A DNA stretch of 64,000 nucleotides from CAAGNP01 sp045603545 (GCA_045603545.1 JAZUMG010000019.1:53142-117141); one strand, 5' to 3'. Positions 9,352-18,775 are shown, counted from the first letter of the stretch. The notes: a model not told the origin generated them from the sequence alone. A program made the numbers and translations.

Positions 9352-10704
9352 ATGAAGAATGTATATTTCATAGGGATAGGCGGTATCGGGATGAGTGCAA
9401 TCGCCCGTTACTTCAAACACGCAGGCTACTGCGTGTCGGGATACGACCGCACCCCCAGCAAACTCACCGCTGCACTCGAATCTGAAGGGATAGAGATACA
9501 CTACCAGGAGAGACCAGATCTTGTCCCTGCCGATATAGAAGAGACCCTTGTAATCTACACTCCGGCTATCCCGGCAGATATGAAAGAACTTGTGCTTGTT
9601 TTTGAAAAAGGGTACAAAGTGGTAAAAAGGTCCCGTGCACTTGGAGAGATTGCTGCACAGCAGAAATGTCTCGCCATATCGGGCACCCACGGCAAAACCA
9701 CCACCAGTACCCTGCTGGCACACATCCTTACCCACTCGGGAGAGGGGTGCAATGCATTCCTCGGCGGAATATCCAAAAACTACCACACAAATCTTCTCCT
9801 CTCCAAAAACCAGGTCCTCGTAGCAGAAGCGGATGAGTTTGACAGATCATTCCTCCAGCTCTTCCCCGATATAGCAGCCATCACCTCGTGTGATGCGGAC
9901 CATCTGGACATCTACTCTGACCACGACCACGTGAAAGGGGCATTCCGCGAATTTGCCTCTCAAGTAAAGGGGGCACTGGTAGTGAAAAAAGGGGTAGAGA
10001 TAACATTTGACACCAAAGCTAACATCTACACCTACAGCTACAACGAAGAGGCTGACTTCTATGCCTCAGACATAAGGCTGGACGAGTGCGGATACTTCCA
10101 CTTCACCCTCAACTCCCCTATGGGCCCCATCGAGGAGTGCACCGTTGGTATCCCTGGATGGGTAAATGTGGAAAACGGCATTGCTGCAGCTGCTGTCGCA
10201 CTTCTGCACGGCACCTCACCTGAGGATGTAAAGAGGGGCCTTGCCACCTACGAAGGGGTTGAGAGGAGATTCGACATCCACATCAACACCCCAAAATGTT
10301 CCTATATCGATGACTATGCGCACCACCCCAAAGAGATCTCAGCAGCCATCAGCTCGATAAGGGACATATTCCCTGGAAGGAGGCTTTGCGCTATTTTCCA
10401 GCCGCACCTCTACACCAGAACCAGAGACTTCTACCAGGAGTTTGCACAGAGCCTGAGTGCACTGGATGAACTTATACTCCTCCCTATCTACCCCGCCAGG
10501 GAGCTCCCTATAGAGGGGGTAAATAGCGAGATGATATTGGACCTGGTCACCACAGAGAACAAGAAGACAGTATCCAAGGAGAATCTGCTCAAAGAGTTGG
10601 AATCGAGGGATATTGACATTCTCATCACTCTGGGTGCAGGAGATATCAGTACATTTACAGAACCAATTACAGAACTGCTGAAAAAGAGGGTCGGACAGTG
10701 CTGA
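9352..10704 (+). CDS. murC: UDP-MurNAc:L-alanine ligase
   Basis: Mur ligase that adds the first amino acid of the stem peptide, L-alanine. It begins with the Rossmann motif YFIGIGGIGMSAIA, has the ATP P-loop GTHGKTTTS at 111-119, the central DEFDRSFLQL and CDADHLDIY motifs, and the DDYAHHPKEI motif of MurC. Length is 450 aa. The last 7 nt overlap ftsQ. Confidence 0.97.
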   Translation: MKNVYFIGIGGIGMSAIARYFKHAGYCVSGYDRTPSKLTAALESEGIEIHYQERPDLVPADIEETLVIYTPAIPADMKELVLVFEKGYKVVKRSRALGEIAAQQKCLAISGTHGKTTTSTLLAHILTHSGEGCNAFLGGISKNYHTNLLLSKNQVLVAEADEFDRSFLQLFPDIAAITSCDADHLDIYSDHDHVKGAFREFASQVKGALVVKKGVEITFDTKANIYTYSYNEEADFYASDIRLDECGYFHFTLNSPMGPIEECTVGIPGWVNVENGIAAAAVALLHGTSPEDVKRGLATYEGVERRFDIHINTPKCSYIDDYAHHPKEISAAISSIRDIFPGRRLCAIFQPHLYTRTRDFYQEFAQSLSALDELILLPIYPARELPIEGVNSEMILDLVTTENKKTVSKENLLKELESRDIDILITLGAGDISTFTEPITELLKKRVGQC

Positions 10705-11501
10705 GAAAGATACTTACATATATAGGTTGGATTTTGGTGGCAGCCATACTCGGTGCCTACTTCTTCTTCGCCTCCATGCTTAAAGGGAAGGGGAAGGAGG
10801 ACGACGTGTGCACAGATGTGAAGGTCACCATCCTTGACAGCACTGCCAACAGATTTGTCTCCAAAGAGGAGGTCAGGGAGATTATCTCCGAATCAGAATT
10901 GGCCGTAATCGGGAAAAATCTGTCGGGGATCAACCTATACGATATCGAGCAGCTCCTCAACAGAAGAAGTGCCATCAAACTCAGTGATGTATCACTTGAC
11001 AGGGATGGGATACTCCACGTTGATATTACGCAGAGAAGACCACTATTGAGGATCCAGAGTGCTGAGGGTGGATACTATGTGGATGAGACCTTCTACATAT
11101 TCCCACTGGTCAACACCTTCACCTCATACGTCCCTGTCGTCACAGGGGATATACCATTCAAGCTGAAGGCCGGGCAGAGGGGATATGTGGATAAAGAGGG
11201 TGAGAAGTGGCTTGCGGATATGCTCAATTTTGGAGAATACATAAGGGGGGATGAATTCTGGAGCTCCCAGATACAGCAGATACACATCTTGCCGGATGGA
11301 GACATTGCCCTCTACATGAGGGTTGGAGACCAGACAGTTCTGTTTGGAGGATTTGACAGGACTGACTATAAATTCAGGAAACTTGAGGCCTTCTACAGAA
11401 ACGTGGTTCCGATACACGGCTGGAACAAATACTCTGTAATAAACCTTAAATACGCCGATCAAGTGGTCTGCACACTGAAAAAAGAAAAAAACAAGAATTA
11501 G
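10698..11501 (+). CDS. ftsQ: Cell division protein FtsQ
   Basis: Bitopic division protein of 267 aa: short cytoplasmic tail, membrane segment at about residues 7-27, then a periplasmic region with a POTRA-like section (about 40-115) and a beta-rich domain. FtsQ links the FtsL-type proteins to the septal synthesis machinery. The GTG start lies inside the end of murC (GTG CTG AGA, 7-nt overlap), which I prefer because it leaves the hydrophobic segment near the N-terminus. Identity is supported mainly by topology and by its position before ftsA. Confidence 0.92.
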   Translation: MLRKILTYIGWILVAAILGAYFFFASMLKGKGKEDDVCTDVKVTILDSTANRFVSKEEVREIISESELAVIGKNLSGINLYDIEQLLNRRSAIKLSDVSLDRDGILHVDITQRRPLLRIQSAEGGYYVDETFYIFPLVNTFTSYVPVVTGDIPFKLKAGQRGYVDKEGEKWLADMLNFGEYIRGDEFWSSQIQQIHILPDGDIALYMRVGDQTVLFGGFDRTDYKFRKLEAFYRNVVPIHGWNKYSVINLKYADQVVCTLKKEKNKN

Positions 11502-11505
11502 ATAT

Positions 11506-12900
11506 ATGAGTAACTATGTAGCTGCTATAGATTTAGGGACCACAAAAGTGGCCACCATCGTGGGGGAAAAATCTGCCGGTGGCATCAAGATTATCGCCTA
11601 CAGCGAATTTCCCTCAACAGGCATCAGGAGGGGGGAAGTAATAGTCATCCAGAAGGTGCTTGACGCCCTTACGCCCACTATCGAAGACGTAAAGAATCAG
11701 ATTGAAGGGGAAGATTTCGAATTGGATGAGGTCTATGTGGGTATTGCCGGACAAGCCATCAGATGTACATCTGCATCCATAAAGAAGGTAAGGATGTTCC
11801 CCTCAGACATCATTACAGAGAAGGAGGTCAATGCGTGGACCCAGGAGATGTACGAATATGAAGTGGACAAGAAGGAGGCTGTCCTTCATGTTATCCCCCA
11901 ATCGTACAACGTGGACGAATACCTCCACCAGACCGATGCTACAGGTATGCTCGGCAAAGAGATAGAGGCCTTCTTCAAACTGTTTGTCGGGAGGATAAGT
12001 GCAGTGAAATCGTGCAGAGAGGTGATCAACAGAAAAAAACTCAAAATAAAGAAGATGTTCCTGGAGCCCATTGCATCTGCAAGGGCTGTATTGTCCGATA
12101 ACGACATGGAGATAGGTGTTGCTATGCTCGATATAGGTGGTGGCACATCTGATCTTCTCATTATTGAGGACAACATCATAAGGCACACAGCTGTCATACC
12201 ATTTGGTGGCAACTCCATCACAGAGGATATCAGACAGGTGTGCGGAGTATCATTCAGAGACGCTGAGATCCTGAAGAAGCAGCACGGCTCTTGTCTGAGT
12301 GAATATGCCCAGGAGACCAAAGTCATCAACATCCCCGGAAGGGATGGCCTCACAGCCAAACAGATATCGTTCAAACTGTTGTCATCTGTAATAGAGGCGA
12401 GAGTCAGCGAAATACTTGCGACTGTGGCATACGAGATAGAGCAGTCAGGATTCAAGGACAAACTCCGCGCAGGACTCTTTATCACAGGTGGTTCTTCATA
12501 CATAAACCATATCCAGATATTGGCCAAGCACATCCTTGGTATAGATGTAAGACTTGCCCAACCTGACTCATATGCCATCATGAACACCTCAGTAGAGGAT
12601 GTCTTCAAGCCCAGCTGCTCCACTGCAGTCGGCCTTATCCTCAAAGGGTTTGAAGATATGGAAGCAGAGGAGTACCAGGAAGATTTGACCGATGACTCAG
12701 ATGCACCATCAGACAATGAGGCAATACAGGAAGATCTCTTCGGCGGTAAGCAGACCATCCCATTGACAAAGGGGGACAACAGCAAATCACCCTCACAAGG
12801 TAAAGGTGGGAAAAAGAGGGGATTTGGCGATTTCCTTAAAGGGACCATCGGTGAGATAGGTGACATATTCAACAATCCAAATATTGATAACGAAGCATAG
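11506..12900 (+). CDS. ftsA: Cell division protein FtsA
   Basis: Actin-like ATPase that tethers FtsZ to the membrane. The N-terminal AAIDLGTTKVATIV is the phosphate-1 loop, DIGGGTSDLLII is phosphate-2, and FITGGSSYI is the adenosine motif. The region after residue 390 is an acidic linker with Gly/Lys-rich stretches leading to a C-terminal helix (GFGDFLKGTIGEIGDIF) that could be the amphipathic membrane-targeting sequence. Length is 464 aa. It starts 4 nt after ftsQ and ends 11 nt before ftsZ. Confidence 0.96.
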   Translation: MSNYVAAIDLGTTKVATIVGEKSAGGIKIIAYSEFPSTGIRRGEVIVIQKVLDALTPTIEDVKNQIEGEDFELDEVYVGIAGQAIRCTSASIKKVRMFPSDIITEKEVNAWTQEMYEYEVDKKEAVLHVIPQSYNVDEYLHQTDATGMLGKEIEAFFKLFVGRISAVKSCREVINRKKLKIKKMFLEPIASARAVLSDNDMEIGVAMLDIGGGTSDLLIIEDNIIRHTAVIPFGGNSITEDIRQVCGVSFRDAEILKKQHGSCLSEYAQETKVINIPGRDGLTAKQISFKLLSSVIEARVSEILATVAYEIEQSGFKDKLRAGLFITGGSSYINHIQILAKHILGIDVRLAQPDSYAIMNTSVEDVFKPSCSTAVGLILKGFEDMEAEEYQEDLTDDSDAPSDNEAIQEDLFGGKQTIPLTKGDNSKSPSQGKGGKKRGFGDFLKGTIGEIGDIFNNPNIDNEA

Positions 12901-12911
12901 GGAGGTATATT

Positions 12912-14141
12912 ATGGGAGACGAGATGATTCTAAACATTGCTCCTGATGGTTGGCAGACAAAAGAAACCATCATTAAAGTCATAGGTGTCGGCGGAGGTGG
13001 CTGCAACGCAGTATCACAAATGTATCGCGACGGTATCAATGATGTTGACTTTATGGTATGCAACACAGACAGCCAGTCACTCATAGACTCGCCTGTACTC
13101 GACAAATTCTCCCTCGGAGAGGGTCTTGGGGCAGGATGCAGGCCGGATGTTGCCCGTACCAAAGCCATAGACAAATCTGAGGAGATCAAAGAGAGACTGA
13201 GCGACGGCACCAAAATGCTCTTCATCACCGCCGGTATGGGTGGAGGAACCGGTACAGGTGCATCACCTGTAATTGCCAAAATTGCCAAAGATATGGGGAT
13301 CCTGACCATCGGCGTCGTAACACAACCATTCAGGGATGAAGGTACAGAATTCCTCAGAAGGGCGTACGAGGGTATTATGGAGCTCTCCAAGAATGTGGAC
13401 TCGCTGCTTATCATCGACAATCAGAAAATATACGACATATACGGAGACCTCTCCATCCTTGAAGCACTTCCCAAAGCTGACTCAGTCCTCAAAACTGCAG
13501 TAAAAGGCATAGCTGAGATAATCACAGGCCATGGATACATCAATGTCGACTTTGCCGATGTGAAGATGGTAATGAAGGACAGCGGATACGCCATCATGGG
13601 CTCAGGAATGGCAAAAGGTGCCAATAGGGCCCGCAATGCTGTGGAGAGGGCATTTACCTCACCTCTTATCAAGGACTACAGTCTCAGATCTGCAAAGAAC
13701 GTACTTATCAACATCACATCCAGCAAAGTGGAAGCACTCAGGGCATCTGAGATGGAGCAGATCATCAAATATGTCACCGAGTACACAGGCAACCCATTCA
13801 ACTTCAAACGTGGTATAGCCTTCGATGACAATATGGAAGCCGGAGCCATCAGCGTAACCATTGTCGCTACCGGAATCCTTGTAAACCTCACCCCACCCCC
13901 GATGTTCCAGAAAGAGCGCGACATGGGTGAAGAGGTTGATCTTGATGAGAACGAGATCACTGTAAAACAGAATCCGGAGCCAAACAACAATGAGCTTGCC
14001 ATCAAACTCTCCCCATTCAATATGGCTACAACCACCATATACAAGCCAGGGGTCAACATAATCGATATGGAGAACGAGACTGCATATGCCAGAAGGCTCA
14101 GGAAAGAGGAAGAGTTGAGAAAACTGGAAGAAGAAAATTAA
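12912..14141 (+). CDS. ftsZ: Cell division GTPase FtsZ
   Basis: Tubulin-like GTPase that forms the division ring. The signature loop GGGTGTG is at residues 110-116; the N-terminal VIGVGGGGCNAV and the T7-region NVDFADVK are also present. After the core (about residue 330) comes a short variable linker and a charged C-terminal tail (YARRLRKEEELRKLEEE) that may act as the FtsA-binding peptide, although it is not the common proteobacterial form. Length is 409 aa. Last gene of the dcw operon. Confidence 0.98.
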   Translation: MGDEMILNIAPDGWQTKETIIKVIGVGGGGCNAVSQMYRDGINDVDFMVCNTDSQSLIDSPVLDKFSLGEGLGAGCRPDVARTKAIDKSEEIKERLSDGTKMLFITAGMGGGTGTGASPVIAKIAKDMGILTIGVVTQPFRDEGTEFLRRAYEGIMELSKNVDSLLIIDNQKIYDIYGDLSILEALPKADSVLKTAVKGIAEIITGHGYINVDFADVKMVMKDSGYAIMGSGMAKGANRARNAVERAFTSPLIKDYSLRSAKNVLINITSSKVEALRASEMEQIIKYVTEYTGNPFNFKRGIAFDDNMEAGAISVTIVATGILVNLTPPPMFQKERDMGEEVDLDENEITVKQNPEPNNNELAIKLSPFNMATTTIYKPGVNIIDMENETAYARRLRKEEELRKLEEEN

Positions 14142-14156
14142 AAAACAATTTACAAT

Positions 14157-15710
14157 ATGAGTGAAAGAAAGACAAGGGTAAGATTTGCCCCCAGCCCGAC
14201 AGGCCCACTACACATGGGTGGTGTCAGAACTGCACTATACAACTACCTTTTTGCCAAACAGAGAGGCGGTGACTTCATCCTCCGAATCGAGGATACAGAC
14301 TCCCAGAGATTTGTCCCTGGAGCAGAGCAATACATCATCGAATCACTGAGATGGTGCGGCATATTCCCTGACGAAGGTGTAAACGAGGATGGCACTATCC
14401 CTGAAGTTCCATCTGAGAAGCACCCTCACGCACCCTACAGACAGTCACAGCGCAGAAGCATCTACCGCAAATATGCTGAGCAACTTATTGAGAACGGCTA
14501 CGCATACTACGCTTTTGACACAGCAGAAGAGCTTGCCGAACTCCGCAAACAGAAAGAGGCTGCAAAAGAGACCTTCACATACAACTGGGAGACCCGTGGT
14601 CAGCTTCGCAACTCCCTGACACTTCCTGAAGAGGAGTGGAAAAAGAAGATAGAGACAGAGACCGGTTGGACCATCCGCTTCAAAATGCCCGAAAACAGGA
14701 TCGTGAAGATGGACGACCTCATCCGTGGACATATCGAAGTAAACACCAACACACTTGACGATAAAGTGCTTTGGAAATCTGCCGACCAGCTCCCTACATA
14801 TCACCTCGCCAATATCGTGGATGACCACCTTATGGAGGTGACAGAGGTTATCAGAGGAGAAGAGTGGCTACCATCACTTCCACTCCATTATATGCTTTAC
14901 GAAGCATTCGGCTGGCAGGATACCCAACCACGCTTTGCACACCTTTCTCTCCTCCTCAAACCAGACGGAAAAGGAAAACTCAGCAAACGCGACGGTGACC
15001 GCCTCGGATTCCCAGTATTCCCCCTCAAATGGGTATCACCTGAGGGTGAAATCTCACGCGGATACCGCGAAGACGGCTACCTTCCTGAAGCATTTGTAAA
15101 CATCCTCGCACTATTGGGTTGGAACCCAGGCACAGAGCAGGAGATCTTCAGACTTGAAGAGCTTGTAGATGTATTCTCGCTCGAGAGAGTAGTGAAATCG
15201 GGTGCCAAATTCAACCCCGAAAAAGCTAAATGGTTCAACGCCGAGTATCTCCGCATGATGAGCGGCGAGGCCCTTGCAGCAGAATTCGGAAAAGAACTGG
15301 CAGACAGAGGCATTGATGCAGAACCCGAATATGTGGCAAAAGTGTGTGAACTTATGAAGAACAGGGCACACTTCATCACTGACTTCTGGGGACTTACCCA
15401 CTACTTCTTCCAGGCTCCAACAGAGTACGACCAGACAGTAGTGGCCAAATTCTGGAAAGATGAAGTACCACAGATGGTAGCCCAGGCCAAAGATTATGTA
15501 ATGTCATTGGAACCATACACAAAAGAGTCACTTGAAGAGGGTCTCCACTCACTGATCGTGAACAACGGATGGCCTATGGGCAAAGTGATGAACTCACTCC
15601 GTCTCTCACTTGTGGGTATAAATAATGGTCCTGGCGTAGCAGATATCATATGGCTCATCGGCCGCGAAGAATTCGCAGCCCGCATCGACCGCGCACTCGC
15701 CACACTATAA
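14157..15710 (+). CDS. gltX: Glutamyl-tRNA synthetase
   Basis: Class I aminoacyl-tRNA synthetase, 517 aa, that charges tRNA-Glu (it may be nondiscriminating; the sequence does not tell). The HIGH-type motif reads PSPTGPLHMGG near residue 20, and the KMSKS-type motif is KLSKR at 274-278. It starts 15 nt after ftsZ, close enough for co-transcription, although gltX is not a classical dcw member. A clear terminator hairpin follows at 15758. Confidence 0.97.
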   Translation: MSERKTRVRFAPSPTGPLHMGGVRTALYNYLFAKQRGGDFILRIEDTDSQRFVPGAEQYIIESLRWCGIFPDEGVNEDGTIPEVPSEKHPHAPYRQSQRRSIYRKYAEQLIENGYAYYAFDTAEELAELRKQKEAAKETFTYNWETRGQLRNSLTLPEEEWKKKIETETGWTIRFKMPENRIVKMDDLIRGHIEVNTNTLDDKVLWKSADQLPTYHLANIVDDHLMEVTEVIRGEEWLPSLPLHYMLYEAFGWQDTQPRFAHLSLLLKPDGKGKLSKRDGDRLGFPVFPLKWVSPEGEISRGYREDGYLPEAFVNILALLGWNPGTEQEIFRLEELVDVFSLERVVKSGAKFNPEKAKWFNAEYLRMMSGEALAAEFGKELADRGIDAEPEYVAKVCELMKNRAHFITDFWGLTHYFFQAPTEYDQTVVAKFWKDEVPQMVAQAKDYVMSLEPYTKESLEEGLHSLIVNNGWPMGKVMNSLRLSLVGINNGPGVADIIWLIGREEFAARIDRALATL

Positions 15711-15757
15711 TTCCAGACACGTCACCCCGACTCCGTTCGGATATCTTACCATACGTC

Positions 15758-15787
15758 ACCCCCGACTCCGTTCGGGGGTCTCTTTTT
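15758..15787 (+). terminator. Rho-independent terminator after gltX
   Basis: An 8-bp stem (ACCCCCGA / TCGGGGGT, 15758-15779) with a 6-nt loop is followed by CTCTTTTT. A partial copy of the same hairpin sequence, without a T-run, lies just upstream at 15721-15742. It would end the dcw-gltX transcript. Confidence 0.85.
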
Positions 15788-15875
15788 CCGTAATCCCTTT
15801 CTCTGCCCCCGGACCTTCACTGTATCAGTCCTCTACGACACACCTCTTTTACATACACTTCCCCATCTCCTGTCA

Positions 15876-15983
15876 GCGACGCACCTCCAAAGGGCATAAT
15901 CCACTGCGTCATACAGCAAAAAGAGCCCTATCCCCCCAAAAAACCGACACGACGCAGCGAAAAGCACCCCTATCCACTGCGTC
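15876..15983. repeat. Two REP-like palindromes downstream of the RAYT gene
   Basis: Unit 1: GCGACGCA at 15876-15883, 21 nt, then TGCGTC at 15905-15910. Unit 2: GACGCA at 15951-15956, 21 nt, then TGCGTC at 15978-15983. Both can fold into hairpins with the same geometry. Unit 2 lies in an 82-bp block (15902-15983) that is repeated in the same orientation on the other side of the transposase gene at 17070-17151. Confidence 0.75.
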
Positions 15984-15988
15984 ACATA

Positions 15989-16915
15989 TCATCTGCTATA
16001 AGCATAACATAAGCACCGTCTTATCTGTGACTCAGAAACACGTCTTGAATAGAGGTAATTTGCGATATTATCTTTTTCTGACTGCGTAAGGGTATAGACA
16101 CTCCTTCTGCCACACCTTGGGACCAGTACATTATCTATCTCCTCACAAAGTTCTATATCGCGGATTTTCTGACTGTCATAACGCTTCTTCTCGTTCATCA
16201 ACATAGCACTGCAATCCTGCACAGCAGAACATTTCTCTATAGTCTCCAGCTTCACCACCTCCATCGAAGTGTCCTTATCCTCCTTTTGTTCATTCTCCCA
16301 TTTCTCTCCGGAAAGTCTGTTCATATAAAACAGATAGTTTCTTGCCGAACCGTACATCAACTCTACTTGTGATACCTCCAGCACACTCTCGCGGGTAAAC
16401 ATCCCCCTTGAATCAAGTCTGAAGTGTGACGGACAATTGGCTCTGCTGGGGAGAAGACCGTATTTGGATTTAGGTTCCGAATCACAATACATCGGCACCT
16501 TCCCCAACTCCTTCTGAAAAAATATGTTTGCCGAAGAGTGTTCATAGCCGAAAGGGGTACTGGCTACTCCGTGATGAAAGGGATTTCGCAGAGTGTAACT
16601 CAAGGCAGCAAGAATATGACGAGCCCCCTCCACTTTCAGAATGAATGGTATCTTCTCCCCCAAACTACCCTTCCTCATATACCTGCTATTAAAGTACCTG
16701 GTATAGGAGTACTTGAACTCTGAAGCCATCTCATGCAGCCGGGAAGAAATGACACAGGAGTGTATATGATTGGACATAATGGAGTCACATAGAAGCAGTG
16801 TATCTGTACTGTAAGACGCTAAAGCGAAATAATTGAAAGCCCTGAGATAATCCTCCTGACACCTGAACATAATCTCATCAGGCGATGAGATACAGAGATG
16901 AAACATCCTCTTCAT
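15989..16915 (-). CDS. REP-associated tyrosine transposase (RAYT/TnpA-REP, Y1 family)
   Basis: IS200/IS605-like Y1 single-strand transposase. The HUH metal-binding pair is HIH inside MSNHIHSCVIS, and the following YTRYFNSRYMRKGSLGEK is typical of RAYT proteins. The C-terminal ~170 residues, which include a possible DNA-binding section (SEKDNIANYLYSRRVSESQIRRCL), are longer than in the E. coli enzyme. I prefer the ATG at 16915; an ATG at 16942 or a TTG at 16963 in the same frame would lengthen it. It stands alone, with no terminal inverted repeats, between two near-identical 82-bp repeats that contain REP-like hairpins, which fits a domesticated REP-handling enzyme rather than an active IS. 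Confidence 0.85.
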   Translation of the reverse strand: MKRMFHLCISSPDEIMFRCQEDYLRAFNYFALASYSTDTLLLCDSIMSNHIHSCVISSRLHEMASEFKYSYTRYFNSRYMRKGSLGEKIPFILKVEGARHILAALSYTLRNPFHHGVASTPFGYEHSSANIFFQKELGKVPMYCDSEPKSKYGLLPSRANCPSHFRLDSRGMFTRESVLEVSQVELMYGSARNYLFYMNRLSGEKWENEQKEDKDTSMEVVKLETIEKCSAVQDCSAMLMNEKKRYDSQKIRDIELCEEIDNVLVPRCGRRSVYTLTQSEKDNIANYLYSRRVSESQIRRCLCYAYSR

Positions 16916-17069
16916 AACACAACATTTATCATCCGAAACCATCCATCCCCGCCGACCCAACAACTATCTGCCCACGAAAAGGATTGCACTGCTAAGATAC
17001 AAAAGAAACTTCACACCATACCTCACCCCCATCTAAAAGAATCACGAAACATTGAAAACGCACCATATT

Positions 17070-17151
17070 CACTGCGTCATACAGCAAAAAGAGCCCTATA
17101 CCCTCAAAAAAACGACACGACGCAGCGAAAAGCACCCCTATCCACTGCTTC
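17070..17151. repeat. 82-bp direct repeat with REP-like palindrome, upstream side of the RAYT gene
   Basis: Near-identical (about 5 mismatches by eye) and in the same orientation as 15902-15983. It contains GACGCA at 17119-17124, a 21-nt spacer and TGCTTC at 17146-17151, so the palindrome has one mutated arm. A further partial copy, AGCACCCCTATCCACTGCGTC, lies at about 17517-17537 just before truB. Confidence 0.8.
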
Positions 17152-17559
17152 GGTAATTGTCCCACTCAGTCCCAGATGAGAATCCTTCTTCCCGTCACAC
17201 CCGTCTCAGTTCTGAGGTAACCTTTTCCATCGTCATACCCGGCTCACTCATATATCAAGACTGCCCCGACTATGAATCTGTCATCAGACTTCGTCCGACA
17301 TACAGTTATGCTCTACTACACCCATAGTCGCTCATGACGAGTTGCTCCATGCTACGGATTTCGCTCACATCGCCTTGCCGGACAACTCTTCCTTATAGTC
17401 GTGCTACGCACGCCTAACGTCATCAGACAAAGTCCGTCATTGGCTGCGCCACACGGCGATTCGCCGCTCATTCGCTTAACGCACTCCGCAAAGTCATTCG
17501 CATCACTATGGGTGTAGCACCCCTATCCACTGCGTCGGCAAATTTATGATCAAGGGCGA
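17152..17559. other. Structured non-coding region with nested inverted repeats
   Basis: I see no credible gene here. A 13-bp inverted repeat (CTACACCCATAGT at 17316-17328, its complement at 17506-17518) encloses about 177 nt that contain further small palindromes: GAGTTG..CAACTC, GTGCTACGCAC and CGGCGATTCGCCG. The sequence TCATCAGAC followed by a GAC/GTC hairpin occurs twice (about 17281 and 17422). It could be a degenerate mobile palindromic element or a structured RNA; nothing decides between these. Confidence 0.5.
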
Positions 17560-18318
17560 TTAAAACTTGTTCTCCGTATAAAACGCGATAAATTCGTCCA
17601 TTGTGATAGCGTTATCTACATGGAAACTGCCTGATTGGGTTCTGCGAAGGGCTGTCAGGTGTGCACCGCTCTGAAGAGCTAGACCGAGATCGCGTGCAAA
17701 AGAACGGATATAGGTCCCCTTTGAGCACTCTATTCTGATACGGGCTGTAGGGGCATTGTATTCCAGAAGTTCGATGTTGTAGATGGTGATGGTGGCAGAT
17801 TTGAGCTCCACCTCGACACCTTCACGAGCCATCTCGTATGCACGGACTCCATCCACATATTTGGCAGAAAAGATGGGTGGTACCTGCTCCTGTGTGCCGA
17901 TAAATCCCTTGAGTGCCTCCTCTATTTTTTCTGATGTGATATGTTCATAAGGGTAGGTGGCATCTATCTCCTTCTCAAGGTCGTAGCTGGGGGTAGTGGC
18001 ACCGAATGTCACATCGGCTATGTACTCTTTCTTCTCTGCCTGAAGTTTTTCCGATATTTTGGTAGCTTTTCCCAGACTGATGATGAGCATACCGGTGGCG
18101 AGAGGATCAAGTGTCCCGGCGTGTCCCACTTTAAGTTTCTTGTTCTTGAAGAAGTACTGGAATTTGAATTTGAGTTTGCGGACCACATCGGCAGAGGTCC
18201 ACTCAAGAGGCTTATCGAAGGGGATAAGTATCCCCTCCGGATAATTCTCCATATTTGGTACAAGGGTGGTGAGTTCACCCTTTTTTATTATGATAGGATT
18301 GATTTCTGGTGCAGCCAT
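17560..18318 (-). CDS. truB: tRNA pseudouridine(55) synthase
   Basis: Makes the universal pseudouridine 55 in the T-loop of tRNA. The catalytic Asp lies in GHAGTLDPLATGML and is followed by the KATKISEKLQ stretch; FDKPLEWTSADVVRKL is the N-terminal family motif. I chose the ATG at 18318, which overlaps the rpiB stop as TAATG and suggests coupled translation; an ATG at 18252 closer to the conserved core is also possible. About 250 aa, normal for the family. Confidence 0.94.
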   Translation of the reverse strand: MAAPEINPIIIKKGELTTLVPNMENYPEGILIPFDKPLEWTSADVVRKLKFKFQYFFKNKKLKVGHAGTLDPLATGMLIISLGKATKISEKLQAEKKEYIADVTFGATTPSYDLEKEIDATYPYEHITSEKIEEALKGFIGTQEQVPPIFSAKYVDGVRAYEMAREGVEVELKSATITIYNIELLEYNAPTARIRIECSKGTYIRSFARDLGLALQSGAHLTALRRTQSGSFHVDNAITMDEFIAFYTENKF

Positions 18319-18746
18319 TATTTGCAAGCGATTTTTTCTACTCTACGCTGATGTCTTCCCCCTTCGAAATCGCTTTCAAGGTATGCTTTCACTATAGCCT
18401 TTGCTGTGTCGGTGTCGATGAAGCGTGCAGGGAGTGAAAGGATATTGGCATCGTTGTGCTGACGGGCAAGGGCTGCGAGTTCTGTGTTCCAGCAGAGGGC
18501 TGCACGGATACCCTGGTGTTTGTTGAGGGTCATGCTGATACCGTTGCCTGAGCCACAGATGGCGATACCTTTTTCAAGTTTGCCAGATTCGACCTCTTCT
18601 GCAAGTGGATGTGCTACATCCGGGTAGTCCATACTCTCGGCAGAGTGTGTGCCGAAATCCTTAACTTCATAACCAAGTCCGTTGAGATACTCGATAAGGG
18701 TATTCTTCAATTCATAACCTGCGTGGTCAGCTGCTATTCCTAACAT
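18318..18746 (-). CDS. rpiB: Ribose 5-phosphate isomerase B
   Basis: Interconverts ribulose 5-phosphate and ribose 5-phosphate (pentose phosphate pathway). The LacAB/RpiB fold is marked by GIAADHAGYELK at the N-terminus and ICGSGNGISM with the catalytic Cys64. Length of 142 aa is standard. It heads an rpiB-truB transcript from a good Bacteroidetes promoter at 18776-18806; part of that promoter lies in the 24-bp repeat that borders the adjacent accessory cassette. Confidence 0.95.
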   Translation of the reverse strand: MLGIAADHAGYELKNTLIEYLNGLGYEVKDFGTHSAESMDYPDVAHPLAEEVESGKLEKGIAICGSGNGISMTLNKHQGIRAALCWNTELAALARQHNDANILSLPARFIDTDTAKAIVKAYLESDFEGGRHQRRVEKIACK

Positions 18747-18775
18747 AGTATTATATTTTAATATAGTTTATTCCA

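Noticed and set aside
11886..12875. Long minus-strand open frame (329 codons) inside ftsA
   Set aside because: Antisense shadow of ftsA with Ser/Pro-rich composition and no recognisable domain.
15989..16915. Complete IS200/IS605 insertion sequence
   Set aside because: No tnpB and no typical IS ends. The enzyme has RAYT features and REP-like hairpins around it instead.
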